Notes: generated from the letters alone by a model not told the origin. Shown: positions 1 through 8,670, counted from the first letter of the stretch. The stretch: DNA of 64,000 bases from an uncultured Eubacteriales bacterium (GCA_934395135.1 CAKRRK010000001.1:186001-250000), one strand, 5' to 3'. Program-made: numbers and translations.

Positions 1-1
1 G

Positions 2-874
2 CGCGTATTCGATACGCTGAGCAAATGTCTTTGCCCCGTGCTGATTTCTCCGGGAAACCACGATCACTTGTGCCCCGGCAGTCCCTACCTTTCCCAAACT
101 CTGCCCGGAAACGTTACCGTATTTCAAAGCCGGGCGCTGACGCCCCATTCCATTGGCAGCGAAATCGTGGTATACGGCGCCGCCTTTGAAAATACCAGCG
201 CCTCCATTCGCCTGACTCCGCCGGCAGACCGGGAAAAGATCAACATTTTACTGCTGCACAGCGATCTCGCGGCGCAAAGCGGCTACAACCCCTTGCCGCT
301 GGAGGAGGTCCGGGCCTGCGGCTTTGATTACATTGCGGCCGGTCACAATCACAGCTTTCTCGGGCTGAAAAAGACCGGCGGAACCTTTTTTGCAAACACC
401 GGATCCTTTTGTGCCCTGGCGGCCAACGAAACCGGCAAACGAGGCTATCTGGCAGGCGAAATCGGCAAAGACCGCTGCGCGCTGTCCTTTGTAACCTCCG
501 GCGGCCTTTGGATTCTGGACCATTCCATAGACATTTCGCAATGTTTCCAGAACCTTCAGCTGTGCGACGAACTCCGGAACAGTCTGCCCCAAGCCACCGG
601 AAACGTATGCCTTCGGCTCACGTTTACCGGGGCAAGACAATTTTCCTACGACGGCGCAGCGCTTGCCCACACCCTTGGAGAACGCTTTTTTCACTATGTT
701 TTCCGCGACAAATCCGTCGCTTTTTCCGACGTATGGACGCATCTTGCAGAGGCCGGCCTTTTGGGAGAAACTACCCGCCTCTATAAGCAAATGTATGAAG
801 CAGCGCCAGAAAAAAAGAAGGAGCAGATTTTAAAATCTGCTCAATATGCCGTGGCTGCCCTGGAATATCGCTGA
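2..874 (+). CDS. DNA repair exonuclease, SbcD/YhaO-type metallophosphoesterase (5' truncated by window edge)
   Basis: The frame is open from base 2 to the stop at 874, so the N-terminus lies outside the window. Visible residues include the metallophosphoesterase motif GNHD near residue 18 and the GHNH motif (AAGHNHSF) about 100 residues later; both supply metal ligands in calcineurin-like nucleases. After the phosphoesterase core comes a C-terminal part of about 150 residues, as in YhaO/SbcD-type repair nucleases that work with an SMC-like ATPase. The partner would be upstream and is not visible. A GTG at 38 could be read as a start but lies inside the catalytic domain. The gene ends 4 bases before the convergent recG stop. 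The family is confident; assignment to SbcD versus YhaO is not. Confidence 0.85.
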   Translation, partial: RVFDTLSKCLCPVLISPGNHDHLCPGSPYLSQTLPGNVTVFQSRALTPHSIGSEIVVYGAAFENTSASIRLTPPADREKINILLLHSDLAAQSGYNPLPLEEVRACGFDYIAAGHNHSFLGLKKTGGTFFANTGSFCALAANETGKRGYLAGEIGKDRCALSFVTSGGLWILDHSIDISQCFQNLQLCDELRNSLPQATGNVCLRLTFTGARQFSYDGAALAHTLGERFFHYVFRDKSVAFSDVWTHLAEAGLLGETTRLYKQMYEAAPEKKKEQILKSAQYAVAALEYR

Positions 875-878
875 TAAC

Positions 879-2942
879 TCAATTGAATACCGCACCATCC
901 GCTTTGGAGAACAATTGGGCGATCCGTTCTTGCAAAAGCGGATATTTTTTTAGCGCGCCATCCTGCTGAACAATTGTCTCCGCATCCAAAGCCGCACTGT
1001 TTAACAGCTCCATATCCCGTGCAAAATCGGCCAGTTTCAGGGGAGGAAGGCCGGATTGCCGTGCGCCGAAAAATTCGCCTGGTCCCCGCTGGACCAGATC
1101 TGCTTGAGCAATTTCAAATCCATCGGCGCTTTTGCACAAAATTTTCAGCCGTTCCGCCGCCTTTTCCCCCTTGTCCGCGCCAAACAGCACCGCATAGGAC
1201 TGCCGCCGGCCTCTGCCCACCCTGCCCCGCAGCTGGTGCAGCTGAGAGAGGCCGAACCGGTCCGCATCCTCCACGACCATCAGCGAAGCGTTGGGAACGT
1301 TGACACCCACCTCAATCACCGTGGTGGCAACCAAAATATCGGTCTCACCCCGGGCAAACGCCTGCATCGCCGCCTCTTTTTCCGCCGGCTTCATCTTGCC
1401 ATAAAGCATTCCAATGCGCCGGTGAGGAAAGACTTTTTGCAGAGCTCCGGCATGGGATCGGACGTCTTTTACCGAAAGTTCTCCTTCTTCTACCGCAGGG
1501 CAGACCACATAGATCTGCCCGCCGGCTTCCATTTGTTTTTCCATAAACGCATAAATCCGCCGCCGCAGCTTTTCCGTCACTGCGTAGGTTTCCACAGGTT
1601 TTCGGCCCGGCGGCAATTCATCAAGGACTGACAAATCCAGATCGCCATAGAGCAACAGCGCAAGACTCCGGGGAATGGGCGTTGCAGACATAACAAGAAG
1701 GTTCACTGCCGCGCCCTTCTCAGCAAGGGCCGCCCGCTGCGCCACGCCAAACCGGTGCTGTTCGTCAATGACGGCGAGCCCCAGCCGATAAAAGCGAATC
1801 CGTTCCTGGATGAGCGCATGCGTGCCGATAACCACCTGCACCCGGCCCGCCGCAATGCGTGCCTCCATCTCCTGTTTTTCCTTTGTTTTCATCCCTGCCG
1901 TCAGCACACAAGCTGTGACACCCAGCGCACGAAATACCGGTTCCAGCGCCGCCGCATGCTGGTGGGCCAAAATTTCCGTCGGCGCCATAACCGCCGCCTG
2001 AAACCCGCTGCTGGCGGCAAAAAAACAGGCCGCCGCGGCTATGGCTGTTTTGCCGGAACCCACATCCCCCTGCACCAGGCGGTTCATAGGCTTTTCCCCG
2101 GCCAAATCCGCTGCGCATTCCGCCACCACCCGTCTCTGGGCATTTGTCAGCGCGTAGGGAAGCGCTTGCAGAAACGTTTCGCTGTCACATGCCGAAAACT
2201 GCAGGCCCGGGACTTTCTCCCGGCGTTTTTTTAACAGGCGCAGGCCCACGGACAGCAGAAACAGTTCTTCATAAATCAGTCGTTCTCGCGCCGCGGCAAT
2301 ATCCTCCCGGGTCTCCGGCCGATGGATCCGCCGCAATCCGTCAACACCTGTCAAAAGCTTTCTTTCCTGCCGTATGCTTTGGGGCAAGACATCCGGCAGG
2401 CTCTCCGGGAGGCAGGCAAGCGCTGCCGCGACGACGGCAGAAACATCTCCCTCCCGCAGCCCGTTTGTCAGAGGATATACCGGCAAAATCCGTCTGGTGC
2501 GGCGGCCCTCCTGGGACGGTGCTTCGATTTCCGGATTGACCAGCGTCCGCTTTCCGCCGTTTCCTGCAACGCCGCCATAAAAATAATAGGACGCCCCCTG
2601 TGTCACGCGGCGGGCAGCGTATTTGTTGTTATAGAACGTTACCGGGAGGACACCCGTACCGTCAAAAATACGAAATGATGTGATCTCCATCCCCTTCCGG
2701 ATACGCACCGTTTTGGGGGTAGTGCCTACTGCAGCGAAAAACAGCATTTTTCCCCCTTCCGCCGCTTGGGAAATGCTGTGCACTTCGGTTCGGTCTTCAT
2801 AGCCGACAGGATAATAAGAAAGGGCATCTTTCAGGGTAAAGACGCCCAATTTATAAAATAATTGTGCTTTTTTCGGGCCAATTCCACGAACCAGACGAAT
2901 GTCGTCCGAAAGGTTCCCGCCGGTTCCCGCCGCTTTACACAT
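879..2942 (-). CDS. recG: ATP-dependent DNA helicase RecG
   Basis: RecG remodels stalled replication forks and branch-migrates recombination intermediates. The 687-residue product begins with a helix-hairpin-helix/OB-fold wedge region (VRGIGPKKAQ near residue 17), then superfamily 2 helicase motifs: Walker A GDVGSGKT, motif II DEQHRFG, motif III SATPIPR and the Q-rich LHQLRGRVGRG motif VI, in the usual order. Length matches the family. The frame stays open upstream to 3134, but the ATG at 2942 is chosen because it overlaps the lexA stop by 8 bases and removes a 64-residue non-conserved extension. Translation is therefore probably coupled to lexA, which would place this repair helicase under SOS control. 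Confidence 0.95.
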   Translation of the reverse strand: MCKAAGTGGNLSDDIRLVRGIGPKKAQLFYKLGVFTLKDALSYYPVGYEDRTEVHSISQAAEGGKMLFFAAVGTTPKTVRIRKGMEITSFRIFDGTGVLPVTFYNNKYAARRVTQGASYYFYGGVAGNGGKRTLVNPEIEAPSQEGRRTRRILPVYPLTNGLREGDVSAVVAAALACLPESLPDVLPQSIRQERKLLTGVDGLRRIHRPETREDIAAARERLIYEELFLLSVGLRLLKKRREKVPGLQFSACDSETFLQALPYALTNAQRRVVAECAADLAGEKPMNRLVQGDVGSGKTAIAAAACFFAASSGFQAAVMAPTEILAHQHAAALEPVFRALGVTACVLTAGMKTKEKQEMEARIAAGRVQVVIGTHALIQERIRFYRLGLAVIDEQHRFGVAQRAALAEKGAAVNLLVMSATPIPRSLALLLYGDLDLSVLDELPPGRKPVETYAVTEKLRRRIYAFMEKQMEAGGQIYVVCPAVEEGELSVKDVRSHAGALQKVFPHRRIGMLYGKMKPAEKEAAMQAFARGETDILVATTVIEVGVNVPNASLMVVEDADRFGLSQLHQLRGRVGRGRRQSYAVLFGADKGEKAAERLKILCKSADGFEIAQADLVQRGPGEFFGARQSGLPPLKLADFARDMELLNSAALDAETIVQQDGALKKYPLLQERIAQLFSKADGAVFN

Positions 2943-3531
2943 GATATTCCCGATGCACCGCCGCAACAACGCCCAAAATGGATGCGTTGCCGCCGTCAAT
3001 GGGTTCAAAGGCAGGATTTTCCGGCAGCAGCCAAAGATGCCCCTTTTCCATATGATAGGTTTTGCAGGTAGCCTCATCCTCCAGAAGCGCCACCACGATC
3101 TGACCGTTGCGGGCGGTTTCCTGCCTGCGCACAATGATAACGTCTCCGTCTAAAATTCCCGCGTTCATCATAGACTCGCCGCGGATTTTCAAAGCAAAAT
3201 GCTCCCCGTACCGGCGTTCGGTATCAAACGGAATGTAGCCCTCAATATTTTCCACCGCAAGGATAGGAACCCCTGCAGTTACGGTTCCCAGAAGCGGTAC
3301 CCGGCCCGCCGGATGCACTCCGCCGGGAATGGTGATCGCACGGGTTTTCCTATCGTTTTTCTCAATATACCCCAGCTCGCTGAGGCGTTTTAAATGAGCA
3401 TGCACGGTGGATGGAGAGCGAAGCCCCATAGCCTCGCCAATCTCCCGGACAGACGGGGGATATCCCTGTTCCTCTGTAAACGCGCCGATAAATTCCAGTA
3501 TCTTTTGCTGCTTTGCAGAAATTTTTTTCAT
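2935..3531 (-). CDS. lexA: LexA SOS repressor
   Basis: A 198-residue LexA with an N-terminal winged helix (PSVREIGEAMGL, STVHAHLKRL) and a C-terminal S24 self-cleavage domain. The Ala-Gly cleavage site lies in GTVTAGVP, the catalytic serine in GESMMNAG, and the catalytic lysine in the EATCKTYH segment. The ATG at 3531 is preceded by AAAAGGGG at proper spacing; an upstream in-frame start at 3576 has no such site and would add a non-conserved 15-residue leader. The promoter region holds one clear and one weaker LexA-like box, consistent with autorepression. recG follows with an 8-base overlap. Confidence 0.96.
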   Translation of the reverse strand: MKKISAKQQKILEFIGAFTEEQGYPPSVREIGEAMGLRSPSTVHAHLKRLSELGYIEKNDRKTRAITIPGGVHPAGRVPLLGTVTAGVPILAVENIEGYIPFDTERRYGEHFALKIRGESMMNAGILDGDVIIVRRQETARNGQIVVALLEDEATCKTYHMEKGHLWLLPENPAFEPIDGGNASILGVVAAVHREYHV

Positions 3532-3571
3532 AACGCACCCCTTTTCTCCACAACCGTTACCTATACTGTAC

Positions 3572-3604
3572 CACATTTGTTTTCAATATGCAAACAAATG
3601 TTTC
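3572..3604 (-). promoter_or_regulatory. lexA promoter region with LexA-box-like dyads
   Basis: Bases 3591-3604 read CAAACAAATGTTTC, a near palindrome close to the Gram-positive LexA box CGAACRNRYGTTYG. A second, weaker match (CCACATTTGTTT) lies at 3572-3583. On the minus strand a TTGAAA element lies between the two boxes and a TATAGG-like -10 follows. A repressor here would block RNA polymerase, as known for lexA genes. No binding data can be claimed. Confidence 0.6.
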
Positions 3605-3797
3605 TATTTTTTGGATTCTTTTCGGATAACCGTCCATTCTTTGTTTTAAAAACCGCAACTTCCACCCCCGCCGCACACCGCCATCTCTCGTATCGGGCGG
3701 AACATTATGGAACTCCAAACCATAAAGCTCCGACGGATATGGCTCCATAGAATCCCTATGTTTCCGGCATTTCTTTTTTCTGCCGTGCCGCCGTATC

Positions 3798-3825
3798 TTG
3801 ACACCGCTAAAATCCGAGCTATAAT
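3798..3825 (+). promoter_or_regulatory. Perfect consensus sigma-A promoter for the orphan ADH-like gene
   Basis: TTGACA at 3798-3803 and TATAAT at 3820-3825 are separated by 16 bases. The downstream gene starts 45 bases later behind AAAGGAG. Both hexamers match the consensus exactly, which predicts strong, probably constitutive transcription. The rest of the interval 3605-3797 holds no gene that I can support. Confidence 0.8.
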
Positions 3826-3869
3826 TGACATAGCAATTGATCATTCGAATACAAAGGAGTTTATCTGCT

Positions 3870-4430
3870 ATGAAATCATTCCAACCGATCTCCCATTGTA
3901 ACGCGGCAGCTGACATCTGCGCCGCCCTCGGCGGCCTGCTTTCTCAATATCTTCACACAAACCAGGCCGCTGGTCTGTCTGAACAATCCTGCCTTTCGCA
4001 GTTGCGTTCTCTGGTTTCCGCCGGCCCGGACGGGCCCCGGCTTCAAACGCCGCCCGCATGGCCGGAAGCCATCGCCCAGACTCCTGTCATACGGCTCGCC
4101 GGCGCCCTGTCCCATTGCTATGCCGCGCCGGTAGGCTTTTGCTTTTCCGCCATTTCCGGCGCCTATTGCAGCCGGCAGGTACGTCTGCATCCTGCCAAAT
4201 TTGCCCGGCTTGCAGAACAGGTCTGGGGCATTTCCCCCTTGGGCAAAACCGAGCAGTCTCTCGCCCGGCTCGGCGTGGACTGTCTGCGGGAGTGGCTCCT
4301 TTCTTTGGGCGCACCGGTTTCCCTCTATGCCCTGGGGGTTTCTGACGATCTTGCTTTCCCTGCCCTTATCCGACGCTGCGGCGGGGAAGCCGCCGGCGAA
4401 CTGGAAGCGCTTCTTTACTGCGCCATTTAA
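3870..4430 (+). CDS. Orphan protein resembling only the C-terminal helical domain of iron-containing alcohol dehydrogenases
   Basis: The 186-residue product does not contain a nucleotide-binding domain. Its order of segments follows the second half of butanol-dehydrogenase-type Fe-ADHs: an AADICAALGGLLSQYL stretch in the place of the usual ADIMSHVFEQYF, a central LAGALSHCYAAPVG in the place of the His-rich metal site, HPAKFARLAEQVWGI, and a terminal LREWLLSLGAPVSLYALGV. One Asp of the metal site is kept (AAD), but the expected His ligands are replaced, so catalysis is unlikely. ATG 3870 has AAAGGAG upstream and a perfect promoter, so it is expressed rather than merely a relic. A strong terminator follows. 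Relationship is from remembered family pattern, so function is unknown. Confidence 0.6.
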   Translation: MKSFQPISHCNAAADICAALGGLLSQYLHTNQAAGLSEQSCLSQLRSLVSAGPDGPRLQTPPAWPEAIAQTPVIRLAGALSHCYAAPVGFCFSAISGAYCSRQVRLHPAKFARLAEQVWGISPLGKTEQSLARLGVDCLREWLLSLGAPVSLYALGVSDDLAFPALIRRCGGEAAGELEALLYCAI

Positions 4431-4450
4431 AGGCGGTCAACATTTTTAAA

Positions 4451-4489
4451 CACAAAAAGCGAGGGAACGAACATCCCTCGCTTTTTGTG
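4451..4489. terminator. Bidirectional terminator between orphan ADH-like gene and beta-CASP gene
   Basis: A perfect 15-bp stem (4451-4465 with 4475-4489) has a 9-base loop. Its arms begin and end in A/T runs, so it works for both convergent genes. The stretch from 4490 to 4608 shows nothing else. Confidence 0.9.
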
Positions 4490-4608
4490 CGCCCTGTGGA
4501 AGGTTTTTTCCAGCGCCCGCAAAAATTTTGCGGCATTACCAAACTGCAGTGCCCATCGCTTACCGCACCAGAGCCCTATGTCCCCTTCGTCCGGTTTTCG
4601 CCCTTTGG

Positions 4609-6204
4609 TCACCTTTCCCACTTGTAAATAATCGCCCGCAGCTGATCGGTAAACTTTGCCAAATCCTTGTTGGGCAGACCGCTGTTTTTCTGAATAACAG
4701 AAAGCAGCTGCTTTTCCGTGTCCAGCAGCTTGGCATAGGCAGGAGACATTCCAGGCTGCACATGCCTTTTTTCCTTGGGTTTCACGCCCTCCCGAACGGT
4801 AATCCCCTTCACAAGGTCATATTCTTCCATCCAATTCGGCCCATGGGCGGAAATGCCAATCTCCTGAAGCCGGTTGACAAAACGGGGAATTACGTCCGCG
4901 TCTCCATGTACGACAAAGACATGCTTCGGCCGGGGAGAAAAGGCGCAAATCCATTCTGTCAGCGCCGTCATATCCGCATGGGAGGATAAGCCCTTAAAAT
5001 TCACAATGCTTGCGTTCACCGCGATTTCCTCTCCAAACATTTTTACAGAGGACGCCCCGTCCAGCAAATGGCGGCCAAGGCTTCCCACCGCCTGGAAACC
5101 GACGAACACCACCGTGCACTCCCGCCGCCATAAATTATGCTTCAGATGATGACGAATCCGACCTGCATCACACATGCCGCTGGCGGAAATAATCACCTTT
5201 GGTATGCCATCTTCATTGAGGCGCTTGGATTCTTCCGTAGTTTTGCACAAATTCAGGCCGGGGAACGACAGCATGCCGATCCCTGTTTTTACCAACGCAA
5301 TGGCTTCCTCGTCCAGATAACCTGTCAAATCTCCAGAAAATATCCGGGTGGCTTCTTCTGCCAGAGGGCTGTCCACATAAACTGGAAAATCCGGGTTTGC
5401 GGTGACCAGGCCTTCTTCTTTCATTTGCCGGATGAAATACAAAAGTTCCTGCGTCCTGCCTACCGCGAAAGACGGGATGACCACATTTCCGCCCTTTCCC
5501 AGGGTTTCGTCAATAATTTTCGCCAGTTCTTTGGTATACGACCCGGTTTCCGTGTCATGGTTTCGGTCTCCATAGGTGCTTTCCATCACCACATAGTCCG
5601 CATTCTCGATAAAGCTCGGATCACAAATGATGGGCTGGTTTTTGTTGCCGATATCCCCGGAAAATACCAGCTTTCTCTCTTTTCCATTTTCATGGATCCA
5701 AATTTCTATCATCGCAGACCCCAAAAGATGCCCTGCGTCCACAAACCTTACCCGAATACCGTCGCAAAGATCAAACACTTCGTTATAATCCTTTTGGGAT
5801 ATCAGCGGCAGCGTATCTTCCACGTCCTGCAGGGTATACAGCGGTTCCTCCGCCGCCTTGCCGGCCCGTTTCCCCTTTTGGTTTTTCCATGCCGCGTCGC
5901 TCTCCTGAATGTGAGCGCTGTCCCGCAGCATAATGGCAAGCAGCTCCGCCGTCAGCCTGGTTGTGATAATATCGCCCCGGAACCCGCACTTGCGAAGCAG
6001 GGGCAGACGGCCGGAATGGTCAATATGCGCATGGGTTACGAGGACATAATCCACTTCGCCCGGCACAAACGGCAGCCTGGAATTGTCCTCTTCGTCTCTT
6101 CCCTGCTGCAATCCGCAGTCAATCAGAATCCGTTTGCCGCAGGCATCCAGGCAATGGCAGCTTCCCGTCACTGCATATGCCGCGCCAAAAAATGATAATT
6201 TCAT
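4609..6204 (-). CDS. MBL-fold beta-CASP RNA-processing exonuclease-like protein
   Basis: The 531-residue protein has the metallo-beta-lactamase signature THAHIDHSG near residue 57 (HxHxDH), a further His in DAGHLLGSAM, and SGDIGNKNQP. These are followed by the beta-CASP insert and the ISASGMCDAGR and GLSSHADMTALTEW segments of the RNA specificity domain (RMMBL). This is the architecture of CPSF73/Ysh1-like RNases in bacteria. The ATG at 6204 follows GGAGGACGG; the frame continues to 6261 but that extension lacks a ribosome site. It is monocistronic, with its own promoter and terminator. Likely a cytoplasmic nuclease for RNA maturation; the substrate is unknown. Confidence 0.9.
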   Translation of the reverse strand: MKLSFFGAAYAVTGSCHCLDACGKRILIDCGLQQGRDEEDNSRLPFVPGEVDYVLVTHAHIDHSGRLPLLRKCGFRGDIITTRLTAELLAIMLRDSAHIQESDAAWKNQKGKRAGKAAEEPLYTLQDVEDTLPLISQKDYNEVFDLCDGIRVRFVDAGHLLGSAMIEIWIHENGKERKLVFSGDIGNKNQPIICDPSFIENADYVVMESTYGDRNHDTETGSYTKELAKIIDETLGKGGNVVIPSFAVGRTQELLYFIRQMKEEGLVTANPDFPVYVDSPLAEEATRIFSGDLTGYLDEEAIALVKTGIGMLSFPGLNLCKTTEESKRLNEDGIPKVIISASGMCDAGRIRHHLKHNLWRRECTVVFVGFQAVGSLGRHLLDGASSVKMFGEEIAVNASIVNFKGLSSHADMTALTEWICAFSPRPKHVFVVHGDADVIPRFVNRLQEIGISAHGPNWMEEYDLVKGITVREGVKPKEKRHVQPGMSPAYAKLLDTEKQLLSVIQKNSGLPNKDLAKFTDQLRAIIYKWER

Positions 6205-6232
6205 AGAATCCGTCCTCCTTTTCCATAAAATT

Positions 6233-6261
6233 AGTATAGCACGCAATCTATTTTTATACAA
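6233..6261 (-). promoter_or_regulatory. Promoter of the beta-CASP nuclease gene
   Basis: On the minus strand TTGTAT (6261-6256) and TATACT (6238-6233) are 17 bases apart, 29 bases before the ATG. Confidence 0.7.
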
Positions 6262-6304
6262 TAGCCTCCCTTTTCCCTGGAAAATGGTATCTTCAAAAAT
6301 ATGG

Positions 6305-6346
6305 TTGACATTTGTCTACCTTTATGATAGCATCAAGGTAGACAAA
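6305..6346 (+). promoter_or_regulatory. Promoter with perfect BlaI-type inverted-repeat operator
   Basis: TTGACA at 6305-6310 is followed, 17 bases on, by TAGCAT. Immediately after the -35 a perfect inverted repeat starts: TTTGTCTACCTT (6311-6322) and its complement AAGGTAGACAAA (6335-6346) around a 12-base centre. The dyad covers the spacer and -10. This is where a BlaI/MecI dimer would block its own operon. Confidence 0.8.
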
Positions 6347-6369
6347 TTACTACCTTCGGAGGATTTTTT

Positions 6370-6732
6370 ATGAAACTTTCCCTGACAGATTCTGAGTGGA
6401 AAATCATGGCGTTCCTGTGGGAGCAGGCGCCGCAGACTATGACGCAGATCACGGCCGCTCTGCATCCAGAAACCGGCTGGACCAAGCACACCGTTATGAC
6501 TTTTTTAAAGCGGATGGAGGAAAAAGGAACCATCCGGCATAAAGACGGCGGACGCGCCAAACTGTATTATCCCTGCATCGACCGGCAGCAGGCATCTCTC
6601 TCGGAAAGCACCGCGTTTTTAAACAAGGTATTCCAGGGAAACATCGGTTTGATGCTGAACACGATGATAGAGCAGGAGGCTCTGACGCCGGAAGAACTGC
6701 AGGAACTGCACCATATTTTGGAGCAATCGTAA
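6370..6732 (+). CDS. BlaI/MecI/CopY-family transcriptional repressor
   Basis: The 120-residue winged-helix protein opens with LTDSEWKIMAFLWEQ and has the recognition region TKHTVMTFLKRMEEKGTI, typical of BlaI/MecI. The C-terminal helix used for dimerisation ends in LHHILEQS. The ATG at 6370 follows CGGAGG. The gene is first in an operon with a BlaR1-like peptidase 15 bases downstream, and its own promoter holds a matching perfect dyad. In known systems the sensor's metalloprotease domain triggers cleavage of the repressor; that link is inferred here. No beta-lactamase gene is adjacent, so the inducer need not be a beta-lactam. Confidence 0.93.
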   Translation: MKLSLTDSEWKIMAFLWEQAPQTMTQITAALHPETGWTKHTVMTFLKRMEEKGTIRHKDGGRAKLYYPCIDRQQASLSESTAFLNKVFQGNIGLMLNTMIEQEALTPEELQELHHILEQS

Positions 6733-6747
6733 GAAAGCAGGTATACC

Positions 6748-8652
6748 ATGACTGAATTTTTTATCGCCTCCTCCGTCCTCATCGTCCTCTTTTTGACAAT
6801 TCGCCGGGGATTTTGGGGACGCATCCCGCCTCAGCTGCAATATGCCCTTTGGCTGGTTGTGGCGGCACGTCTGCTGCTACCGTTTCCCCTGCCGGAAAGT
6901 CCGTTCAGCGTTTTAAACGTTTCCACCCGGGACGCGGCCGCAGCGGCATCCGCTGCGGCGGAAATATCTTCCGGCGAACCTCCGGTCCGAGTCGCTCCAC
7001 TCCCTCTGGCAAACACCCATCCGGTTTTCCCGGAAAAGGAAAACCACTGGCAGGCAGGATCCCCCTCTGTTTCTGAGAGCACGGAACAGGCTTGGACGGC
7101 GCTGTGGATCGCCGGCACCGCCGGCATTCTTTTTGTACAATGCGTCGGGAATCTCCGCCTCTATCGGCTTTTTCGCCGGCGAAGAAACCGGCTATCCGGT
7201 GCGGACTGCCCCGTGCCGGTATATACCGTACCTGCACTCCCTTCTCCCTGTCTATTTTTCGGCAAAATTTATCTTCCGGAAACCACCGATCCGGAAGATC
7301 TTCCATACATCCTGGCGCATGAATTATCGCACCGGCGGCATGGAGATCCTTTTTGGACCTTTCTCCGCAACACCTTGTGCGCGGTCTATTGGTTTCATCC
7401 CCTGGTCTGGGTTGCTGCCTTTGCCGCCCGCCAGGACTGCGAACTGTGCTGCGACGCGTCTGCCATAGCCAGCCTTGGGGAATCCCGCCGCAAAGCTTAC
7501 GGCGCGGCGCTGATCCGGCTGGCGGAACGCGGCCGGGATGTTCCCTTGTATCCTGCAATGTCTATGCTCACCGGCAAAAAAGCCATTGCAAGGCGTATCC
7601 AAATGATTGCCAAAGCGCCCCGGCGCACCTGGAAAACCCTGCTTCCCTTGGCGGCCGCGTTGCTTCTTGCCGCAGGCTGTACCTTTACCGGCGCAGAAAT
7701 GCCGGACGGTTCCCGGGAAGCTCCAGGTACCGCTTCCGTTTCCTCTGTCGGCGGCGCAGACGGCCCTGCCTCCGTCACAACAAAGGTTTCTCACCAGACC
7801 ATCGCGGCGCTGTTTGACACACTTGCAGCGGATCCCTCCCCGGATTCTTCGCCTCAAACCTGCATCGACGCACACCCGGAAACGTACCAGCAGCTGATTT
7901 CCTATGATTTGGACACCCTGGCCTATTGCTGCGAACAGTTTGAGGCAGGCGGGCAGACGGATCTTTCCGGCCATTTGATGGCGGCAGTCTGCCGCGGCAT
8001 TCTTGGCGGCGAAGACATCAAAAGCGTTTCCAGCAACGGACAGGAATGGTATGATGCCCTGCGCAACCATGCTGTTTACCTAACCACCCTCAATTCGCCG
8101 GAATTTATGCAGGAATCTTATCCCTATACCTATTTTCTCCTGACCCAGACCGGCCTTTTGCCTGCCGCGGACACGGCGGAAATGCTGGATACCGACTGCA
8201 TCACCATCTATGAACCCCGGTCGCAAAACCAGACCCGCCGTTACCGCATCACCGATCCGGATACCATCCAGTCGATCCTGAAACCCCTGAAAGCAGGACG
8301 GATCCAATTCGTTCCTCTTTCCCAAACCGTACCCTCCGAGCCTTTGTATTATGTGGATTTCGGCAAAGGTCTGTGTTATGGCGTAAGCGGTGATTACGGC
8401 AATGTATACGCAGCAAACAACGCTTCGCCGGAAACCTTCAGCGAATATTATTCCAGTTTCGTTTCCTTCTATCGCAGCAGCGCTGCCTGCAGTTCCGACG
8501 TCATCTTTCCTTCCGGCTTTTTTGATGCGGTAAATCAAGCCGCCGTCTGCTGCCCCTGGGACGATATTTCCCAAATTCCTTCTATGACGGAAGAGGAGGC
8601 CGCCTGTTTATCCTCCACATTCCGCGGAGAAATCGCCGGAGAAACCGAATAG
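6748..8652 (+). CDS. BlaR1-like M56 membrane metallopeptidase with an unrecognised extracytoplasmic domain
   Basis: The 634-residue protein has transmembrane segments near residues 1-18, 31-48, 115-135 and 296-311. The M56 zinc motif is HELSH at 191-195, with a third ligand likely at Glu232 in RQDCELCCDA. The ~320-residue C-terminal part outside the membrane does not show the penicillin-binding SxxK/KTG signature I would expect of BlaR1. It begins right after LLLAAGC, which looks like an internal lipobox. The region 312-355 is Ser/Ala/Gly-rich. The gene is co-transcribed with the BlaI-like repressor. It probably senses an envelope signal and relays it by proteolysis, as in the BlaR1 family; the ligand is unknown. 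Confidence 0.85.
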   Translation: MTEFFIASSVLIVLFLTIRRGFWGRIPPQLQYALWLVVAARLLLPFPLPESPFSVLNVSTRDAAAAASAAAEISSGEPPVRVAPLPLANTHPVFPEKENHWQAGSPSVSESTEQAWTALWIAGTAGILFVQCVGNLRLYRLFRRRRNRLSGADCPVPVYTVPALPSPCLFFGKIYLPETTDPEDLPYILAHELSHRRHGDPFWTFLRNTLCAVYWFHPLVWVAAFAARQDCELCCDASAIASLGESRRKAYGAALIRLAERGRDVPLYPAMSMLTGKKAIARRIQMIAKAPRRTWKTLLPLAAALLLAAGCTFTGAEMPDGSREAPGTASVSSVGGADGPASVTTKVSHQTIAALFDTLAADPSPDSSPQTCIDAHPETYQQLISYDLDTLAYCCEQFEAGGQTDLSGHLMAAVCRGILGGEDIKSVSSNGQEWYDALRNHAVYLTTLNSPEFMQESYPYTYFLLTQTGLLPAADTAEMLDTDCITIYEPRSQNQTRRYRITDPDTIQSILKPLKAGRIQFVPLSQTVPSEPLYYVDFGKGLCYGVSGDYGNVYAANNASPETFSEYYSSFVSFYRSSAACSSDVIFPSGFFDAVNQAAVCCPWDDISQIPSMTEEEAACLSSTFRGEIAGETE

Positions 8653-8670
8653 AGCCATAAGTTTACCGCA

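Noticed and set aside
4427..4621. 64-residue minus-strand frame downstream of the beta-CASP gene
   Set aside because: It reads through the strong bidirectional terminator at 4451-4489.
5137..6195. 352-residue frame antisense to the beta-CASP nuclease
   Set aside because: The minus strand has all the metallo-beta-lactamase motifs; the plus frame has none.
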